From assembly GCA_963920635.1 (NCBI GenBank), contig OY987298.1, positions 130,457,735-130,521,734 on the forward strand: a DNA stretch of 64,000 nucleotides. The letters run 5' to 3'. Position 1 is the first letter of the stretch, and every line of letters starts with the position of its first letter. Below the pieces are notes generated by a model. That model saw only the letters and a list, made by a program, of their open reading frames with translations, was not told the origin of the DNA and made no database searches. This DNA is from Pseudeuparius sepicola. Taxonomy: Eukaryota; Arthropoda; Insecta; Coleoptera; Anthribidae. A program made the translations under genes and the position numbers. Shown here piece by piece: positions 11,700 to 23,330 of the stretch.

Positions 11700-11812
11700 A
11701 TCTCCCGCGTGCTTGAATTAATTGCCGGAAATTTTTTCTCGGTCACGAATTTTTTTAGGAAATTCGTGCACTCGAAAAAATTTCCGGCAATTAATTCAAG
11801 CACGCGGGAGAT
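11700..11812. repeat. 39-bp perfect inverted repeat (hairpin)
   Basis: Arms 11700-11738 and 11774-11812 are exact reverse complements (core CCCGCGTGCTTGAATTAATT), separated by 35 bases that hold a smaller inverted pair (CACGAATTT/AAATTCGTG). Just downstream, 11832-11873 (AAGCGCTATTTTGCC through CACGAGTATAAATTG) matches the reverse complement of one arm of the foldback at 58767-58984. The two are members of one MITE-like family. Confidence 0.85.
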
Positions 11813-11872
11813 TACAAGTGATAATTTTTTCGAAAGCGCTATTTTGCCTAGAAAGATCACGAGTATAAATTG

Positions 11873-14090
11873 GATATGCTAAGAAAATACCACTCCTGCT
11901 GCGCAGTCGTGGTATTTTCAGCTTTGGGATTATAATTCGTAAAATTAACGAAAGGTATTATCGATAATAGGCACACCACTTGTTAATATTACCCCTGATA
12001 GCTCACTTCGCTTTTGCTATGAAACGATTGAGCAAAGACCAATTTCCGTGCAGGGGTTATTTAATGAAATAGGTTTCCAACATCAATCAGGTGACTCCAA
12101 CTAGTTTATTTGGGTGCTTAGGGGACTATACATAGGTAGGGCTAAGCTGTGAAGTAAATTCAAAAATAAACCAAAACCTATGCTATAGAATCAAACATTA
12201 CCAAAATATTAGGCTACCTAACACCAGGAATGTTCCCTAATATTTATCAGCGATATGGATATTAAATATTATTGGACAAAAAACCTCTTGGCTACCAGAA
12301 TTATACTTTATTATGTTATTTATTATATTGTACTATTTATTTTTATATTAGTTTGAAGTGGTCAGGACTTCGCAGGTAACAAACCCATGGAAAACCTGAC
12401 TATAAATAAGTCTTTGTTGCATTTAACATAAGAGGATATTATTTCTCCAATTATAAAGGTCTGGCAGTCCAACATATAAAATGTATAAGGCCTATGAATT
12501 GGTGTTCCATCACTGCGCTTGGTCTTTCCGGCAATATTTTCATGGGATAACTGAAAGCGTAGAAAGCATCTATTGATCTGTTGTTTGCGTTCGCGTTTAT
12601 CTACAAAGCATCCAATTAACGTCTCGCTGACATGGAAATTTTTGCCCGTAACAAAAATAAAAACTTAAACCCGCACCGTAACTCCGTCGCAACAAATGAA
12701 ATTAATTAATTCGGAGAGAAAAAGGCCGGCGGCAGCGGCACGGGCATTAAATCAAATCCTGGGTTTTCTGGCTTTTGCCGGAGGCTGTCACCTATAGGAA
12801 ATAAATCGACCTTTACTGTTTTGTGTGCCGATAGAGGTTGCGCCCGAAACACAAAGGCACAGAAATTTCAATTTCCTGGGACCAGATATACCGATACGGG
12901 CGCTTTTTGGGGGATACCTACCCTCCATCTTCCAAGTTTATGAAATATGTCGAATATTGAGGCTGTGATATGAAGTCTTCTCAAGTTGGAGAAGAATGTG
13001 CAGGTAGATCGCTATTTTCGTGTTCCCAGCAAATTCTCATAGAGTAAAAATGGCAGTTTCAATCAATATTTTGTTATTTGCTGATTTCTTTGATACATTT
13101 TGATGAACACATTTAACGTAACTATTACACAAACAAAAAGATAGAGTAGTAAAGAAACTTAAAACAATAAAAATAGATCTTATCGATGGTGTCCATTTAG
13201 GCAGGGTGGGTAAGGTGACAATGTTCTATTTATTTAACTGTGCATTCTCAATTTTCCAAATGACTAACCGTACAAGAAAATTACACTTGAATTAGTAGTT
13301 CTCTATAACCTCAAGCATAATATGTAAACTTCTACCTACATGCCTCCGTATGGTAGCATTGCTGGTGAGACATTTATTCCATTCCTTCTCAATCCCAGTA
13401 GGAAATACTCCCCACCCTAAGCCGATTGTGTCCACACATTCCATTGTGTTTGCGAAAAAGATGCTCCTTGGAGACGGTCTTTTTGCCTTGGGTCTAATCA
13501 ATGTGGACTTTTCTCCGTTACTAAATATAGATGGGGCCACTTTTTCAGCTTTCCGTTCTTTTTTATTTCCCTTGGTTGTACCAACCTATAACTAAGCATC
13601 AAAGAATTTGAAAACAGAATTTGTTTGTCAAAGTTAAGGGCAAATAAACCTTACCATCTGAGTAACTCGACGCTCATGGTTGAAAGCAAACGACTATAAA
13701 GTGTTATGACGGAAGAGGCACGTACTAAAAATAGATTGGCGATAAGTGAAAGAGTGAATTTGTTGTGCTTTATCATTATAATAAGATAAGAAATTAGTTT
13801 TTTCTTATTATACATAAGTTATTCAGTGGCGCAGCCAGCATTTAGGGGCGGGGGGAGGGGCGAAATTATCTGATTTTTTTTGTGAAATATTGCCGTCTAC
13901 TATGTTTAGTCGGGTTGAAATAGGTAAGCAAGAATTACAGAAATCCACAGAAAATACAATGCTATTCATAAACTTTATACAAAATGGCATGGGCTGTGAC
14001 GTCACAACTCTCTTTACGCGCAATATGCTCCATGTGAATATGAATATGTGAATGTGCAGTTCAATATGTACTTAATGAATGGAAAAATGC
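11873..14090. other. unique DNA, no gene recognised
   Basis: A further hairpin-like stretch lies at 11885-11925 (AAATACCAC/GTGGTATTT). GC-richer patches lie at 12660-12930 and 13340-13600. The latter is open on both strands for about 80 codons without a recognisable protein. No splice-framed exon was convincing. Confidence 0.4.
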
Positions 14091-14094
14091 TTTG

Positions 14095-15090
14095 GATGAA
14101 AGAAAATTGGTGGGAATAGTTTTTTAGATTTAAAAAGGGCTTTTGAAACCATCTATAGATCAAAATTGTTAGAAAGTGGTTTCAAAATTATTTAATACAT
14201 AGAAAACAAAAGGTTAGATGTGGAAAAAATGTTTCTTTTCATGAAGATGTGAACGTAGGAGTTCCACAAGGAAGTGTTTTGGGTCCATTACTTTTTGTTA
14301 TTTATATAAATGATCTACCAAAAATTCTTACATGTCAATATCATCTGTTCGTCGACGACGCAGTTTTATACGTAAAAGTGCAAAATTCTAAGGTTTTAAT
14401 GGTTACAATTAATTTAGAATTAAACAAAATAAATGGATGAATACTAATAAATTAAAAGTTAATATTTTTAAAACTAAATCAATGATATTAGGTGAAGACA
14501 AGATGTATAATGAATTTATTTATAATAATTATTCTTTTGAAATTAATAGCTGTAAAATTGAAATAGTTGAAATATATAAATATTTAGGAATAATTATAGA
14601 CAGAAAATTAAAAATTTTACAAAATAAATCAATGAGAATCATTCTAGGGTGGAATAAGTATAGCAAAATTTTAGATATTATATTAAACACATTAGAATGG
14701 CTTAACATAGAAAATGATTTAGAATATAAAACTTTAACATTTATTCATAAAATTAAATTAAATTTAGTGGCGCCGTATTTTAGCAACATGTTAACAAAAT
14801 TTCAAGAAGTATACATAATTATCAAACAAGAGGAAATTCAAATTTTGTTCTGGACCAAAAAAATTCTAAATATGCTCAAAATTCGATTTTTTTCAAAGGA
14901 TTAATTTGTTACAATAATTTAACCCATCATTAAAAAATTCTTCATTAAAAATGTTTATGTTTAAATTAAAGTGTAATTATTTAAATAACTAGAATAAGAT
15001 ATTAATACAGTAGGTTTTATTTATTACTGATGTATAGTTGGATAGCAATTTGTTGCTAAATAAATTTGTTTATTATTATAATTATTAACA
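14095..15090 (+). pseudogene. non-LTR retrotransposon remnant, reverse transcriptase
   Basis: Fragments of a non-LTR reverse transcriptase in several frames. Upstream is LDLKRAFETI (palm motif A region). Then 14249-14440 has GVPQGSVLGPLLFVIYINDL followed by FVDD (catalytic box, usually FADD or YADD). Next, 14437-14904 has KTKSMILG, YKYLGIIIDRKL and QNKSMRIILG, typical of the region after the catalytic box. Between motif A and the GVPQG box the sequence is shorter than expected, so an internal deletion is likely. Frame changes occur near 14120 and 14437. An AT-rich 3' tail with TTATTATTATAATTATT ends near 15090. The clade was not resolved (Jockey/CR1-like by motif style). Confidence 0.8.
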
Positions 15091-15309
15091 TATCCCGAAA
15101 TCATGTTTTCAAAAAAATCGAATAATTCAAATTTTTCTCATGTGATGCAAACTTTAAGAATAACACTGTACATTATTTATTAAAAAATAATGCCTATACA
15201 AAGAAATTATGTTGGTCTTTGGTTGAAAATAAAAGTAACAACAGTCACATAAAAAAAATTAAATATATTTTTTAATAGGTATAACACGTTTTTAAAAAAC
15301 GGACTGAAA

Positions 15310-15468
15310 CAACGTGGAGCGCATGCAATAGATAATAATAATAATAATTTGATGCATTTAAGTCACTAACAATTGTACCTATCGCACTGCAAACAATGTT
15401 TTCCAATGGCAGCTACTTTTATACACTTTTATACACTTTTATTATCTATTGCACGCTCGCCATGTTTT
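15310..15468. repeat. small foldback repeat
   Basis: GCAATAGATAATAATAATAA (about 15324) and TTATTATCTATTGC (about 15440) are inverted; with the surrounding GGAGCGCAT/ACGCTCGCC this gives imperfect arms of about 30 bp. The interior holds a duplicated TTTTATACAC unit. Confidence 0.6.
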
Positions 15469-15648
15469 TCGAGTCTTTAGGGGGTAGAAGAAATTATTTT
15501 TTATACGATCGTTATAAAAACTTTACTTTTTTAACCTTTTTAAATGCCTAGAGTATATCTTTTTTTAACAAGTTAAAAAAACTTACTTTTTTTCACTCTG
15601 AGCAGTTTAGAGTGAAAAAAAGTTAACTTTTTTTCACTCTAAACTTCC

Positions 15649-15803
15649 TTACTACGTTTACATGGAGTTTGGAATCAAATTCAGTGTAATGCAGTTTGGT
15701 GTTATTTTGAGATTCAAATCAATCTCAAAATCTCTTCATGCGGTTCTCAATAATTCTGAAACATATTCAAATCGATTTCAACACTATGTGTAAACGTAGT
15801 GAG
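15649..15803. repeat. foldback MITE with TACTACGTTTACA-like ends
   Basis: ACTACGTTTACATGGAG at 15651 and its inverted partner CTATGTGTAAACGTAGT ending at 15800 form imperfect terminal inverted repeats. A shorter inverted pair (TTGAGATT/AATCTCAA) lies inside. A separate hairpin, ACTTTTTTTCACTCT/AGAGTGAAAAAAAGT, sits just upstream at about 15583-15622. Confidence 0.6.
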
Positions 15804-15940
15804 ACCGCGATCTAAATATTATAATCCTCGTAATTGAAAACCATAGTGCATTTATATGCCCTTTAGTATATAACACAAAAATCCCATCCCAAATATTTCA
15901 ATGTTTAAGCACGATCGTATAAAAAGTAATGTAAGAAACT

Positions 15941-16042
15941 CATGCATAAGTGTCTTTTTTTCATTCATGGGATTGCGCGCACTCACCTGCGGTTCGTGCG
16001 CGCAACTTTTCCATTCATGAAAAAAAGTACTACTTTATGCAC
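15941..16042. repeat. hairpin repeat with a GC-rich core
   Basis: Left arm ATGCATAAGTG...TTTTTTTCATTCATGG...TTGCGCGCAC and right arm GTGCGCGCAA...CCATTCATGAAAAAAA...TTTATGCAC are imperfect reverse complements around the loop TCACCTGCGGTTC. Confidence 0.7.
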
Positions 16043-16604
16043 TTGTTGCATAAATAACTATTATAGTTTAAAAGCGTGTTATAAAACAACATTCTCGCGG
16101 GGACTGCAGGGAGCGGGCAGTGGGCCAAATCGGCGCAGGCGGCAGGCCGGGGGGTGCTCAAGCTAAGAGGGCGAGGGGAGAATAGTGACATATTATAAAG
16201 AAGTTAATTTTTGTTTTTGTAAAGGAATTTGCGGACGTGACACTCATCGTATTTCTGTTGTCTCGGTTGGCTATAAAAGTTTCATAAAGATAATTTGATC
16301 CACCAGGTTGTTCTCGGTTACCTATACCATAAATTTGGAAGGTACTCGCACAGAGGTGAATGACCAATGACTCCTACTCCCGTATGCCATTTCTATCTAC
16401 TTCGCTCTTTTGTTTTGTTATAGGTACAACGACAATCTATCTGGTTGGTGTTTACTTCTTAGTATTGAGTATTTCGGCTCAACTTGAACAAAAATTAAAT
16501 TTAAAAAATATTACTTTCAAACGTAATTTATTGTCATTATAAATGAACCACAGTTCACAAACAAAAAAACATTTTTTATTCTTATGTAATAAATATAAGC
16601 AATT
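16043..16604. other. unique DNA with a GC-rich patch
   Basis: A GC-rich stretch (16095-16180) is followed by AT-rich DNA. Nothing resembling a conserved protein or RNA was recognised. Confidence 0.35.
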
Positions 16605-16960
16605 AAAAACTGCATAACTAGGCCGAGTATTATATCTTTGGAAAGCTAAAAAAATGGCCGATTTTATAAGGCCACAGCCAACTATGATTTACATTTAAAA
16701 AACACAAGTTTATGTCATATCTCAAAAATCACAAACAACTTAAAAAATTAGATAAGATTATCTTATTAAGCCCAAAATTATCTACAATTTTTGTCTCTAC
16801 AGTTTTTCTGTATAATCAGAAATAACGGAGCTACAGCTACAGAGATCAGAAGAAATAGCAAAAATCACTTTTTCAAAATATCTAGTGAGCCGTGAACTTT
16901 TTTAAAAATCTAGGTTGAGCATTCAAAACTGCAATTCTTTCCCCATTTAACCTTTGTCAC
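16605..16960. repeat. solo long-TIR fragment, same family as the element at 29728-31091
   Basis: Shares long stretches with the right inverted repeat of the 29728-31091 element: GCCGAGTATTATATCTTTGG, AAGGCCACAGCCAACTAT, GTTTATGTCATATCTCAAAA, CTGTATAATCAGAAATAACG and TCAAAATATCTAGTGAGCC. It lacks the terminal bases and has no partner nearby, so it is a truncated copy. Confidence 0.85.
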
Positions 16961-18224
16961 TTTGCCACTAACATTTTTTGGTAACAAAATAACTACGTAC
17001 CCACTCACCTACTTTTGCAAATAGAACTCGTCGACAACGGACCCAAAATCTTTTTATCTGATAATGATAATAGTTATTTAAAATATGTTATAATAATAAT
17101 AATAATAATTCTCACCCTCACAATACTCCAAACTAGGAGTACCCCAGAAGCAACCACATGCTTGTGCGATACTCATTGTTTTCAACCTACTTAGAGAAAG
17201 ATTTCCCTGAAACTGTCATTCTAAATCTACTTTAATCCTCCACCTGTCCTAACCCAAATGCAAAACTTGGCCGCTCCGAAGGCGGAAAACCCCGACACCT
17301 CCAGCCAGCGCGGTTGGAATTATCCCGCCCTCGCCCCTCCCAACCCGAACCCCATTGTGCTCGCACCCCATTGTACGAGAGGAAAAACACGCCGCTGGAA
17401 GCGGCCTTTTTGTCCGGGTTTTTGTCCGCGGCTAATCAATGCGGATTTCGAGACCCTTCTCCCGATAAGGTAGGAAAGGGTCATATTATTCGGCGGTGTT
17501 CCATTCTCTCCTATTTCTCTTATTGCTTGAATTAATTTGATCGATGGAGAAAAACATCAAGTTGCAAGTGCAGGTTGCGGAATTAGAGATTTGTTAAAAA
17601 TCCTTTGTAAACGGTACGTGTTTTAAAATTTTGAAACAGTTAAGGTCCAAGAGTCAGTATGGAACAACACTTTACATTGAATATATGCTTTTTTAGCCTT
17701 GACGAAGTTCAGAACATTGAACGAAGGCTTGGTTATTTGAAAGAAATATATTAAGTAGGTACATATTTTTCGGCTGAAAACCCGTTATTTTCTATTCTAC
17801 AATTATTACTCAACACAGCCGTCATACAAGACATTAATTATATTATTAATCGCTTATAGTTAAAAAGCACTGGGAAAATGTGGACTGTTGCAATTCTCAG
17901 ATACCTCAAATACTTAAAGCTGAATGCACGCCATCAACGGCCCAAGCTCGTATTCGCAGGTTAAGACCTCGGCTAGGACTCAAGCATGCGTCGAGGCCTG
18001 GGTTTTCTGAGCTGGTGCTAAATGGTGTGCGATGTACTGGCCGCCCCGGGCCTCTGATCCTGGGGAGCCTCCAAAGTTGTAGTAAAAATTAGGGGGAATT
18101 CGAGGGTTTATCGAATGTTGTATAGGGCGGTCGATAAAAAAGTTATCGCCGCAAAATAATAATAAGTATATAAATTTTTCCTACACAACCATAAGAGAAC
18201 CATATTCCTGAGTATTTAGTGTTT
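16961..18224. other. unique DNA plus a 3' fragment of a dispersed retroposon
   Basis: 17095-17170 is an inverted copy of the tail of the SINE-like element at 23640-24020: AAT repeats, then CTCACCCTCACAATACTCC, ACTAGGAGTACCCCAG and CATGCTTGTGCG. 17250-17480 is GC-rich and unique with no recognisable protein. 17880-18090 likewise gives only an unassigned short frame. Confidence 0.5.
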
Positions 18225-18905
18225 TGAAATAACTTCCGGTTTTAGTGTGTATTTTACAACTTACACATTTCATTTAAGCATTATAAGAATTTTTCTTTAA
18301 TTCTGAATCGAACGGTATATAATTTAACCTGCGTTTATCTCCAACCAGTCCAGAGACATTTCCCAAAGAAGCTCTACCAAACTAGATAACACAGTCTCTT
18401 ACGAGTCAGCGTTTGATGTTCGATCCAAGTAGGCCAAACATTAAAACCAGATTTATGAAAAATCAAGTCAGCCATGTTAATAAAACTGACAATCAAGTAT
18501 GCTGTCAATTAAACATTTCTACTTACCTGCCATATTAATTATTTCAGTCGATCTAAATCTTCTATACACGAGACAGAATTCGTAAGAAACCATCACATTA
18601 CATTTTTTAAACTGTTATTAATCTGACAGGTAAGTAGAAATATTTAATTCACAGCCTACTTGATTGTCAGTTTTATTTTTATGGCTGACTTGACTTTTCA
18701 TAAATCTGGTTCTAACATCAGACACTGACACAAGAGACTACGTTATCAAGTTTCTTTGGTTAATATCTCGGAAACGGTTGGACACAAATAGGTCAGATTA
18801 TATATCGTTGGATTCAGAATTAAAAAAGGAATCCTATAATGGTGTAAGTTGTAAAATACAGAAAATAAAGGGAAACACATATTCAATAACTCTTAAACGG
18901 TTGAT
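18225..18905. mobile_element. foldback DNA element, about 0.7 kb
   Basis: The sequence is an imperfect inverted repeat centred near 18570. Matching pairs include TATTTTACAACTTACAC (18252) with GTGTAAGTTGTAAAATA (18843), TTAATTCTGAATC with GATTCAGAATTAA, and AACCAGATTTATGAAAA with TTTTCATAAATCTGGTT. The right arm contains ATATCTCGGAAAC (18763-18775), a motif shared with the mariner-like long TIRs in this window. Ends and target duplication could not be fixed. No coding capacity is seen. Confidence 0.7.
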
Positions 18906-20217
18906 TTGAAAAAATCTACTTAGACCATTGGATTCTACTTAAAAATGTGCTGCAGAAATGTTTTTATAGAAACAAAAAATTTCAACCGGAAAAAAAGTTA
19001 CAACACTTTTGAAAATGCACATTTTCGAAAAACCCCTGTAATTCTGGAAGGATGATATAAATATATTGATATGCGATTTTCATCATTAGATACATTAAGC
19101 CACAGCCACTGACATCGGTTTTCGTCCAGCTCCCTTAAAAATGTCCAATTTGGACCACACCTTACATATATATTAGTGAATAAATATATATAGAGTCTGA
19201 TAATTTTAAAATCGTGTAGTTGTATTCCCTAACCCCAAATATGTATACATTAGACATTAAGTGTGTTATCCTAGGTGATTTAGAAGCCGAGATATTATTG
19301 ATAACATACCTATATTTCAAAATGGCCGCTAGAAAATCCAAGACCTGGAAAAAAAATGGTGATTTTGTCCATTTCCAGTGTGTCCACATTGTCGCGATAT
19401 TCGACGTTACACTATATGTGATTTTTCGAAACTAAAATTGTGACAAATTAGTTTCAAAACAAGCAAGGCTGAACCCCAAACCCAAAAGCATAAATTTCAA
19501 CTCCAAGATTTTTCATCTTGGTATTTTTTCTGTATCCAGTCGGCGCCCCATTCCATAAATATTCCGTTAATTAATTACCGCTTCCATCAGTTTCTACTCC
19601 CAAGAAAAAATATAACCTGTAGGTATCGTACAACCTGCTGCTTCCTGGGCTCCTCGAAATTTTCGGGGGAAATTCCGATCGGCCGGAATTTAATCCTGCC
19701 TAATGAAAGATGTCGTCAGAGTTAAAAGCAACCCTCCAGTTATTTTTAGCTGTATCTTTCCGATCCAATAAACCCTAGTAATTGTTATCTTTGCGGCCGG
19801 GAGGTTGGATTATGTTAGACTAGTTGATGACAGTTTCATTCGTTCATGTAAAGCGATACTGCGGGAGATGAGCTAAAAATGCTTTCAAAATTGCCAGGCT
19901 GACTATATTAAAAAAATAAATTGCTACAAAAGAACAAAATGTTGTCTTCACCCAAGGGGTTTAATAATAATTATTGTTAACTTGAAAAAAATAATTGTTA
20001 TTTTTTTGCGAAATAGAAATAGACAATCAATATATTATAATCTACCTGTTGGCAAAGCCACAATTTAAAACGAGGCTTTTGGATGTTCCTATTTGTTCTC
20101 ATACCCACAACATTCGACATATAGCAAATTAATGCAAGTATCGAACGTAGAAATTCCAACTTATACATTTTCAAGCCAAGAATATTAACAAACTGGGATT
20201 GATATTGTTGTACTTGG
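18906..20217. other. degraded repeat-like and unique DNA
   Basis: 18930-19440 reads like inner sequence of long terminal inverted repeats (GCCGAGATATTATTGATAAC, CAAAATGGCCGC), but no partner arm or end was found. 19550-19860 is GC-richer unique DNA (CGATCGGCCGGAATTTAATC) with no reading frame. No gene is recognised. Confidence 0.35.
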
Positions 20218-20312
20218 AATTATAAATAAAAATGGTTGGTTTTGTGGCACAGCAGAAAAAATGCGCAGTGTGCCACAAAACATCCCTGTTTATTTATAAT
20301 AATTACCATCCT
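20218..20312. repeat. short foldback repeat
   Basis: TTTTGTGGCACA and TGTGCCACAAAA form a perfect 12-bp stem (20240-20281). The outer arms AATTATAAATAAAAATGG and CCTGTTTATTTATAATAATT extend it imperfectly. Confidence 0.7.
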
Positions 20313-20361
20313 TATTTGTTATTACTTTTGAATAATGTTATTTAACACTATAGATAAACTA

Positions 20362-21025
20362 CAGGGTGGTTCACTTTTATGTGGTAGGACTTTAACATTA
20401 GATAGAAAAAGATAATCTAAAATGAAAATTTTATATCAACATATATCGGGGAAAGCTTAGTTTCCGAGATACAGGGCGTTGAAGTGTTGGAAAAAATATG
20501 AAGTATTTTTTACACTGTCCGAACCAGTGGAGATATTTAAACCAAATTTGATGTGTAGTACCACCTTTTTGACTACGATATTTAGTGATAATATGAAGGT
20601 CCTGAAATAACCAGTGGTGGAGTTATGGGTTTTCACTATCACTAAATTTAAAAAGTAATTAGTACGGACCTGTCTCACATCAACGTAATTTTTTTTTCGT
20701 AAAGTTCTTTCAATTCTCTACAAAAAGTGTATCTTGATATTTTTTTGTGTCTGCCACGGTTGTGTAGTAAATAAATTATTTCGTTTCCATCTCAGCCTTT
20801 TTTGCCTAAAAATGTGTTTTCTAAGATTATTGATAAATATCGCAAATAACAGAAATTAATTATGGAACACTTATCGGATTCAGCTATTTTATTTTTAATT
20901 TTATGGAAACAATTTTAAAAATAAACTGGCACTTGGTTTGAGGTACATTACTTTATTATCATTTTAACATTTTTATCAAATCTAGTATTATTTCTTAATA
21001 ATTTTTATAATTCTAAATTTGTACA
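20362..21025. repeat. left terminal inverted repeat of the DD41D transposon
   Basis: Begins CAGGGTGGTTCAC, carries GTTTCCGAGATA at 20460-20471, and runs to TTTATAATTCTAAATTTGTA, where similarity to the right arm ends. Confidence 0.85.
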
Positions 21026-22119
21026 ACATTCAACAATTGTTCAAAATGTGATCCATTCTGTTGTACACATAATTCACTTCGACGCCTAACGGATTGAACA
21101 GCATCGATTAAATTGCCATTTCTCAATTCATCGCACGCATTTCTGATACGATCAATAAGTTGTTCCCTTGTTTCTACAGGAGTCGCATAGACTTGTTCTT
21201 TTAAAAATCCCCATACGAAGAAGTCCAGAGGTGTTATGTCCGGAGAACGTGGTGGCCAAGCGACCGGTCCCCCTCGTCCGATCCACCTATTTGGAAAGTT
21301 ATTATTTAACCAGTTCCTCACATTTCGGTGAAAATGTGCAGGACAGCCGTCAAGTTGGTACCAAGCCAACAATCTTAAGTTTAAAGGAATGTCTTCCCAC
21401 ATATTATTATGCTCAGCTACTAAAAACTCCAAAAAATTGTCACCATTCACTCGCTGTGGCAAAAAAAAGGGTCCAAACAGATGATGGTTGTACAGTCCAA
21501 TCCAAACATTGACACTAAATTCGACCTGAAAATTTCTTGGCCGGATTGCATGTGGGTTTTCTTGTGCCCAAATATGCTGATTATGAAAGTTTACTACTCC
21601 ACGACGAGTAAAACACGACTCGTCCGTCCATAAAATGTTATTTAAAAATTGTCTATTTCCTTCAATTGACTCCAAAATCCATCGGCAAAACACTAATCTT
21701 CTTTCTGCATCGCCGGGCCTTAAACCTTGTACGGGTTGTAGATGATACGCATGCCTGTGATCTCTTTTTAAAGCTCGCAAAATTGCAGACTTTGAAACAC
21801 GTAGGGCCACTGACACTCTTCTGCTACTTGTTGTAGGATTCCTATCGAATTCACGAAGAATCTCATTGTTGCGTCTGACTTGTTGGATATTGTTTTCATT
21901 TCCTCGTTCGACGATTCTAGTTCTCAGACCGCGAGTTCTGAATTGCCGGTGCATGTTAACAAACACCGAGGGACGCGGATGGCGCCTATTTGGAAATCGC
22001 CTCCGGTATTCTCTGGCTGCTTCCGCAGAGTTCCCATTTGCAACTCCATAGCAGAAATGGATGTCAGCCTGCTCTTCTTTTGTAAATTGGAACGGCATTT
22101 TAATTATTAACAAAGACAA
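21013..22119 (-). CDS. Tc1/mariner-superfamily transposase, DD41D type
   Basis: Cut-and-paste transposase that would bind the element ends and cleave DNA in the nucleus. The frame of 368 codons has no internal stop. Methionine 8 (22098) followed by PFQFTKEEQADIH is a likelier start than methionine 1. Residues about 10-65 form a helix-turn-helix region (NSAEAAREYRRRFPN), and residues 85-120 a second one (TTSSRRVSVALRVSKSAILR). Catalytic residues: D166 in WTDES, D257 in QLDGCPAH and D299 in SPDITPLDFF. There are 41 residues between the second and third, giving DD41D. PPRSPDITPLDFFVWGFLK is the superfamily's C-terminal catalytic signature. All three acids are present and the frame is intact, so activity is possible. 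Length fits mariner transposases (about 340-370). Confidence 0.92.
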   Translation of the reverse strand: MSLLIIKMPFQFTKEEQADIHFCYGVANGNSAEAAREYRRRFPNRRHPRPSVFVNMHRQFRTRGLRTRIVERGNENNIQQVRRNNEILREFDRNPTTSSRRVSVALRVSKSAILRALKRDHRHAYHLQPVQGLRPGDAERRLVFCRWILESIEGNRQFLNNILWTDESCFTRRGVVNFHNQHIWAQENPHAIRPRNFQVEFSVNVWIGLYNHHLFGPFFLPQRVNGDNFLEFLVAEHNNMWEDIPLNLRLLAWYQLDGCPAHFHRNVRNWLNNNFPNRWIGRGGPVAWPPRSPDITPLDFFVWGFLKEQVYATPVETREQLIDRIRNACDELRNGNLIDAVQSVRRRSELCVQQNGSHFEQLLNVVQI

Positions 22120-22349
22120 ACTGCGGCGCTGCTACGTTCATCTACTGGATGACAGATTATTGTATTATTAACTGTCAATAAGGTTTTCTTTTCCATGGCA
22201 CACTTATCTTCACCAGTACGGCGATGCAGAAAGGACATTAGTATTTTGCCGATGGATTTTGTAGTCAAAGGAAATAAGACAATTTTTAAATAACATTTTA
22301 TGGGCGGAAGAATCATGTTTTACTCGTCGTGGTATAATTTAGAATTCTA

Positions 22350-23028
22350 CAAATTTAGAATTATAAAAATTATTAAGAAATAATACAGATTTGATAAAAA
22401 TGTTAAAATGATAATAAAGTAATGTACCTCAAACCAAGTGCCAGTTTATTTTTAAAATTGTTTCCATAAAATTAAAAATAAAATAGCTGAATCCGATAAG
22501 TGTTCCATAATTAATTTCTGTTATTTGCGATATTTATCAATAATCTTAGAAAACACATTTTTAGGCAAAAAAGGCTGAGATGGAAAGGAAATAATTTATT
22601 TACTACTACATTACACTACATTACTACAACCGTGGCAGATACAAAAAAATGTCAAGATACACTTTTTGTAGAGAATTGAAAGAAATTTACGAAAAAAAAA
22701 ATTACATTGATGTGAGACAGGTCCGTACTAATTACTTTTTAAATTTAGTGATAGTGAAAACCCATAACTCCACCACTGGTTATTTCAGGACCTTCATATT
22801 ATCACTAAATATCGTAGTTAAAAAGGTGGTACTACACATCAAATTTGGTTTAAATATATTTACTGGTTCGGACAGTGTAAAAAATACTTCATATTTTTTC
22901 CAACACTTCAACGCCCTGTATCTCGGAAACTAAGCTTTCCCCGATATATGTTGACATAAAATTTTCATTTTAGATTATCTTTTTCTATCTAATGTTAAAG
23001 TCCTACCACATAAAAGTGAACCACCCTG
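22350..23028. repeat. right terminal inverted repeat of the DD41D transposon
   Basis: Inverted match of the left repeat, ending GTGAACCACCCTG before TA. It carries ATCTCGGAAAC at 22920-22930. It differs from the left arm by scattered bases and one indel of about 20 bp. Confidence 0.85.
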
Positions 23029-23107
23029 TATATTATACTATTAGACTAACGATTAAGGTGACGTATTTTTAGAAAACTTGTTGCATATTATAGTAGGTAA
23101 AATAATA

Positions 23108-23330
23108 CTTTCGCCGTTTTAGTAGAAGGGGAATAGGCCGCGCGTCGCCGTGCGTCCAGCTAGGTTTGTCAGTCGTTGGCGGGGGGAGTACACAGTAGTC
23201 CCGCACCGCTTATCGGTCAAGTTTTGCGAGCAAAAAACGCGCCCCGCCCCCCGCCAACGACTGACGAACCTAGCCGAATACACGGCGGCGCGCCGCCCAG
23301 CCATGGCTATGTCTACTAAAACGGTGAAAG
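23108..23330. mobile_element. GC-rich TA-flanked foldback MITE, 223 bp
   Basis: TA at 23106-23107 and 23331-23332 flank inverted ends CTTTCGCCGTTTTAGTAGA and TCTACTAAAACGGTGAAAG. The arms (about 80 bp) continue inward through GCTAGGTTTGTCAGTCGTTG and its complement to GGCGGGGGG/CCCCCCGCC. No coding capacity. It is much GC-richer than its surroundings. Confidence 0.85.

Larger units (their letters stand above)
20362..23028 (-). mobile_element. DD41D Tc1/mariner transposon with about 660-bp terminal inverted repeats, apparently intact
   Basis: A 2667-bp element flanked by TA on both sides (20360-20361 and 23029-23030), starting CAGGGTGGTTCACTTTTATG and ending with its reverse complement. The left inverted repeat (20362 to about 21025) and the right one (about 22350 to 23028) match almost throughout. 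The main difference is an indel of about 20 bp: the right arm has extra TAGTGTAATG-type sequence near 22605-22625. The transposase gene fills the centre, and its last codons lie in the left repeat. The small frames at 20457-20678 and 22649-22933 are the same repeat read from each arm and are not taken as genes. TIRs this long resemble those reported for rosa-type DD41D elements (established knowledge). Confidence 0.9.

Noticed and set aside
17085..17115. CRISPR-like or satellite array at AAT repeats
   Set aside because: Simple AAT microsatellite forming the tail of a retroposon fragment; no spaced repeats.
22649..22933. 94-codon frame conserved with 20457-20678
   Set aside because: Conservation is explained by the two being the inverted repeats of one transposon.
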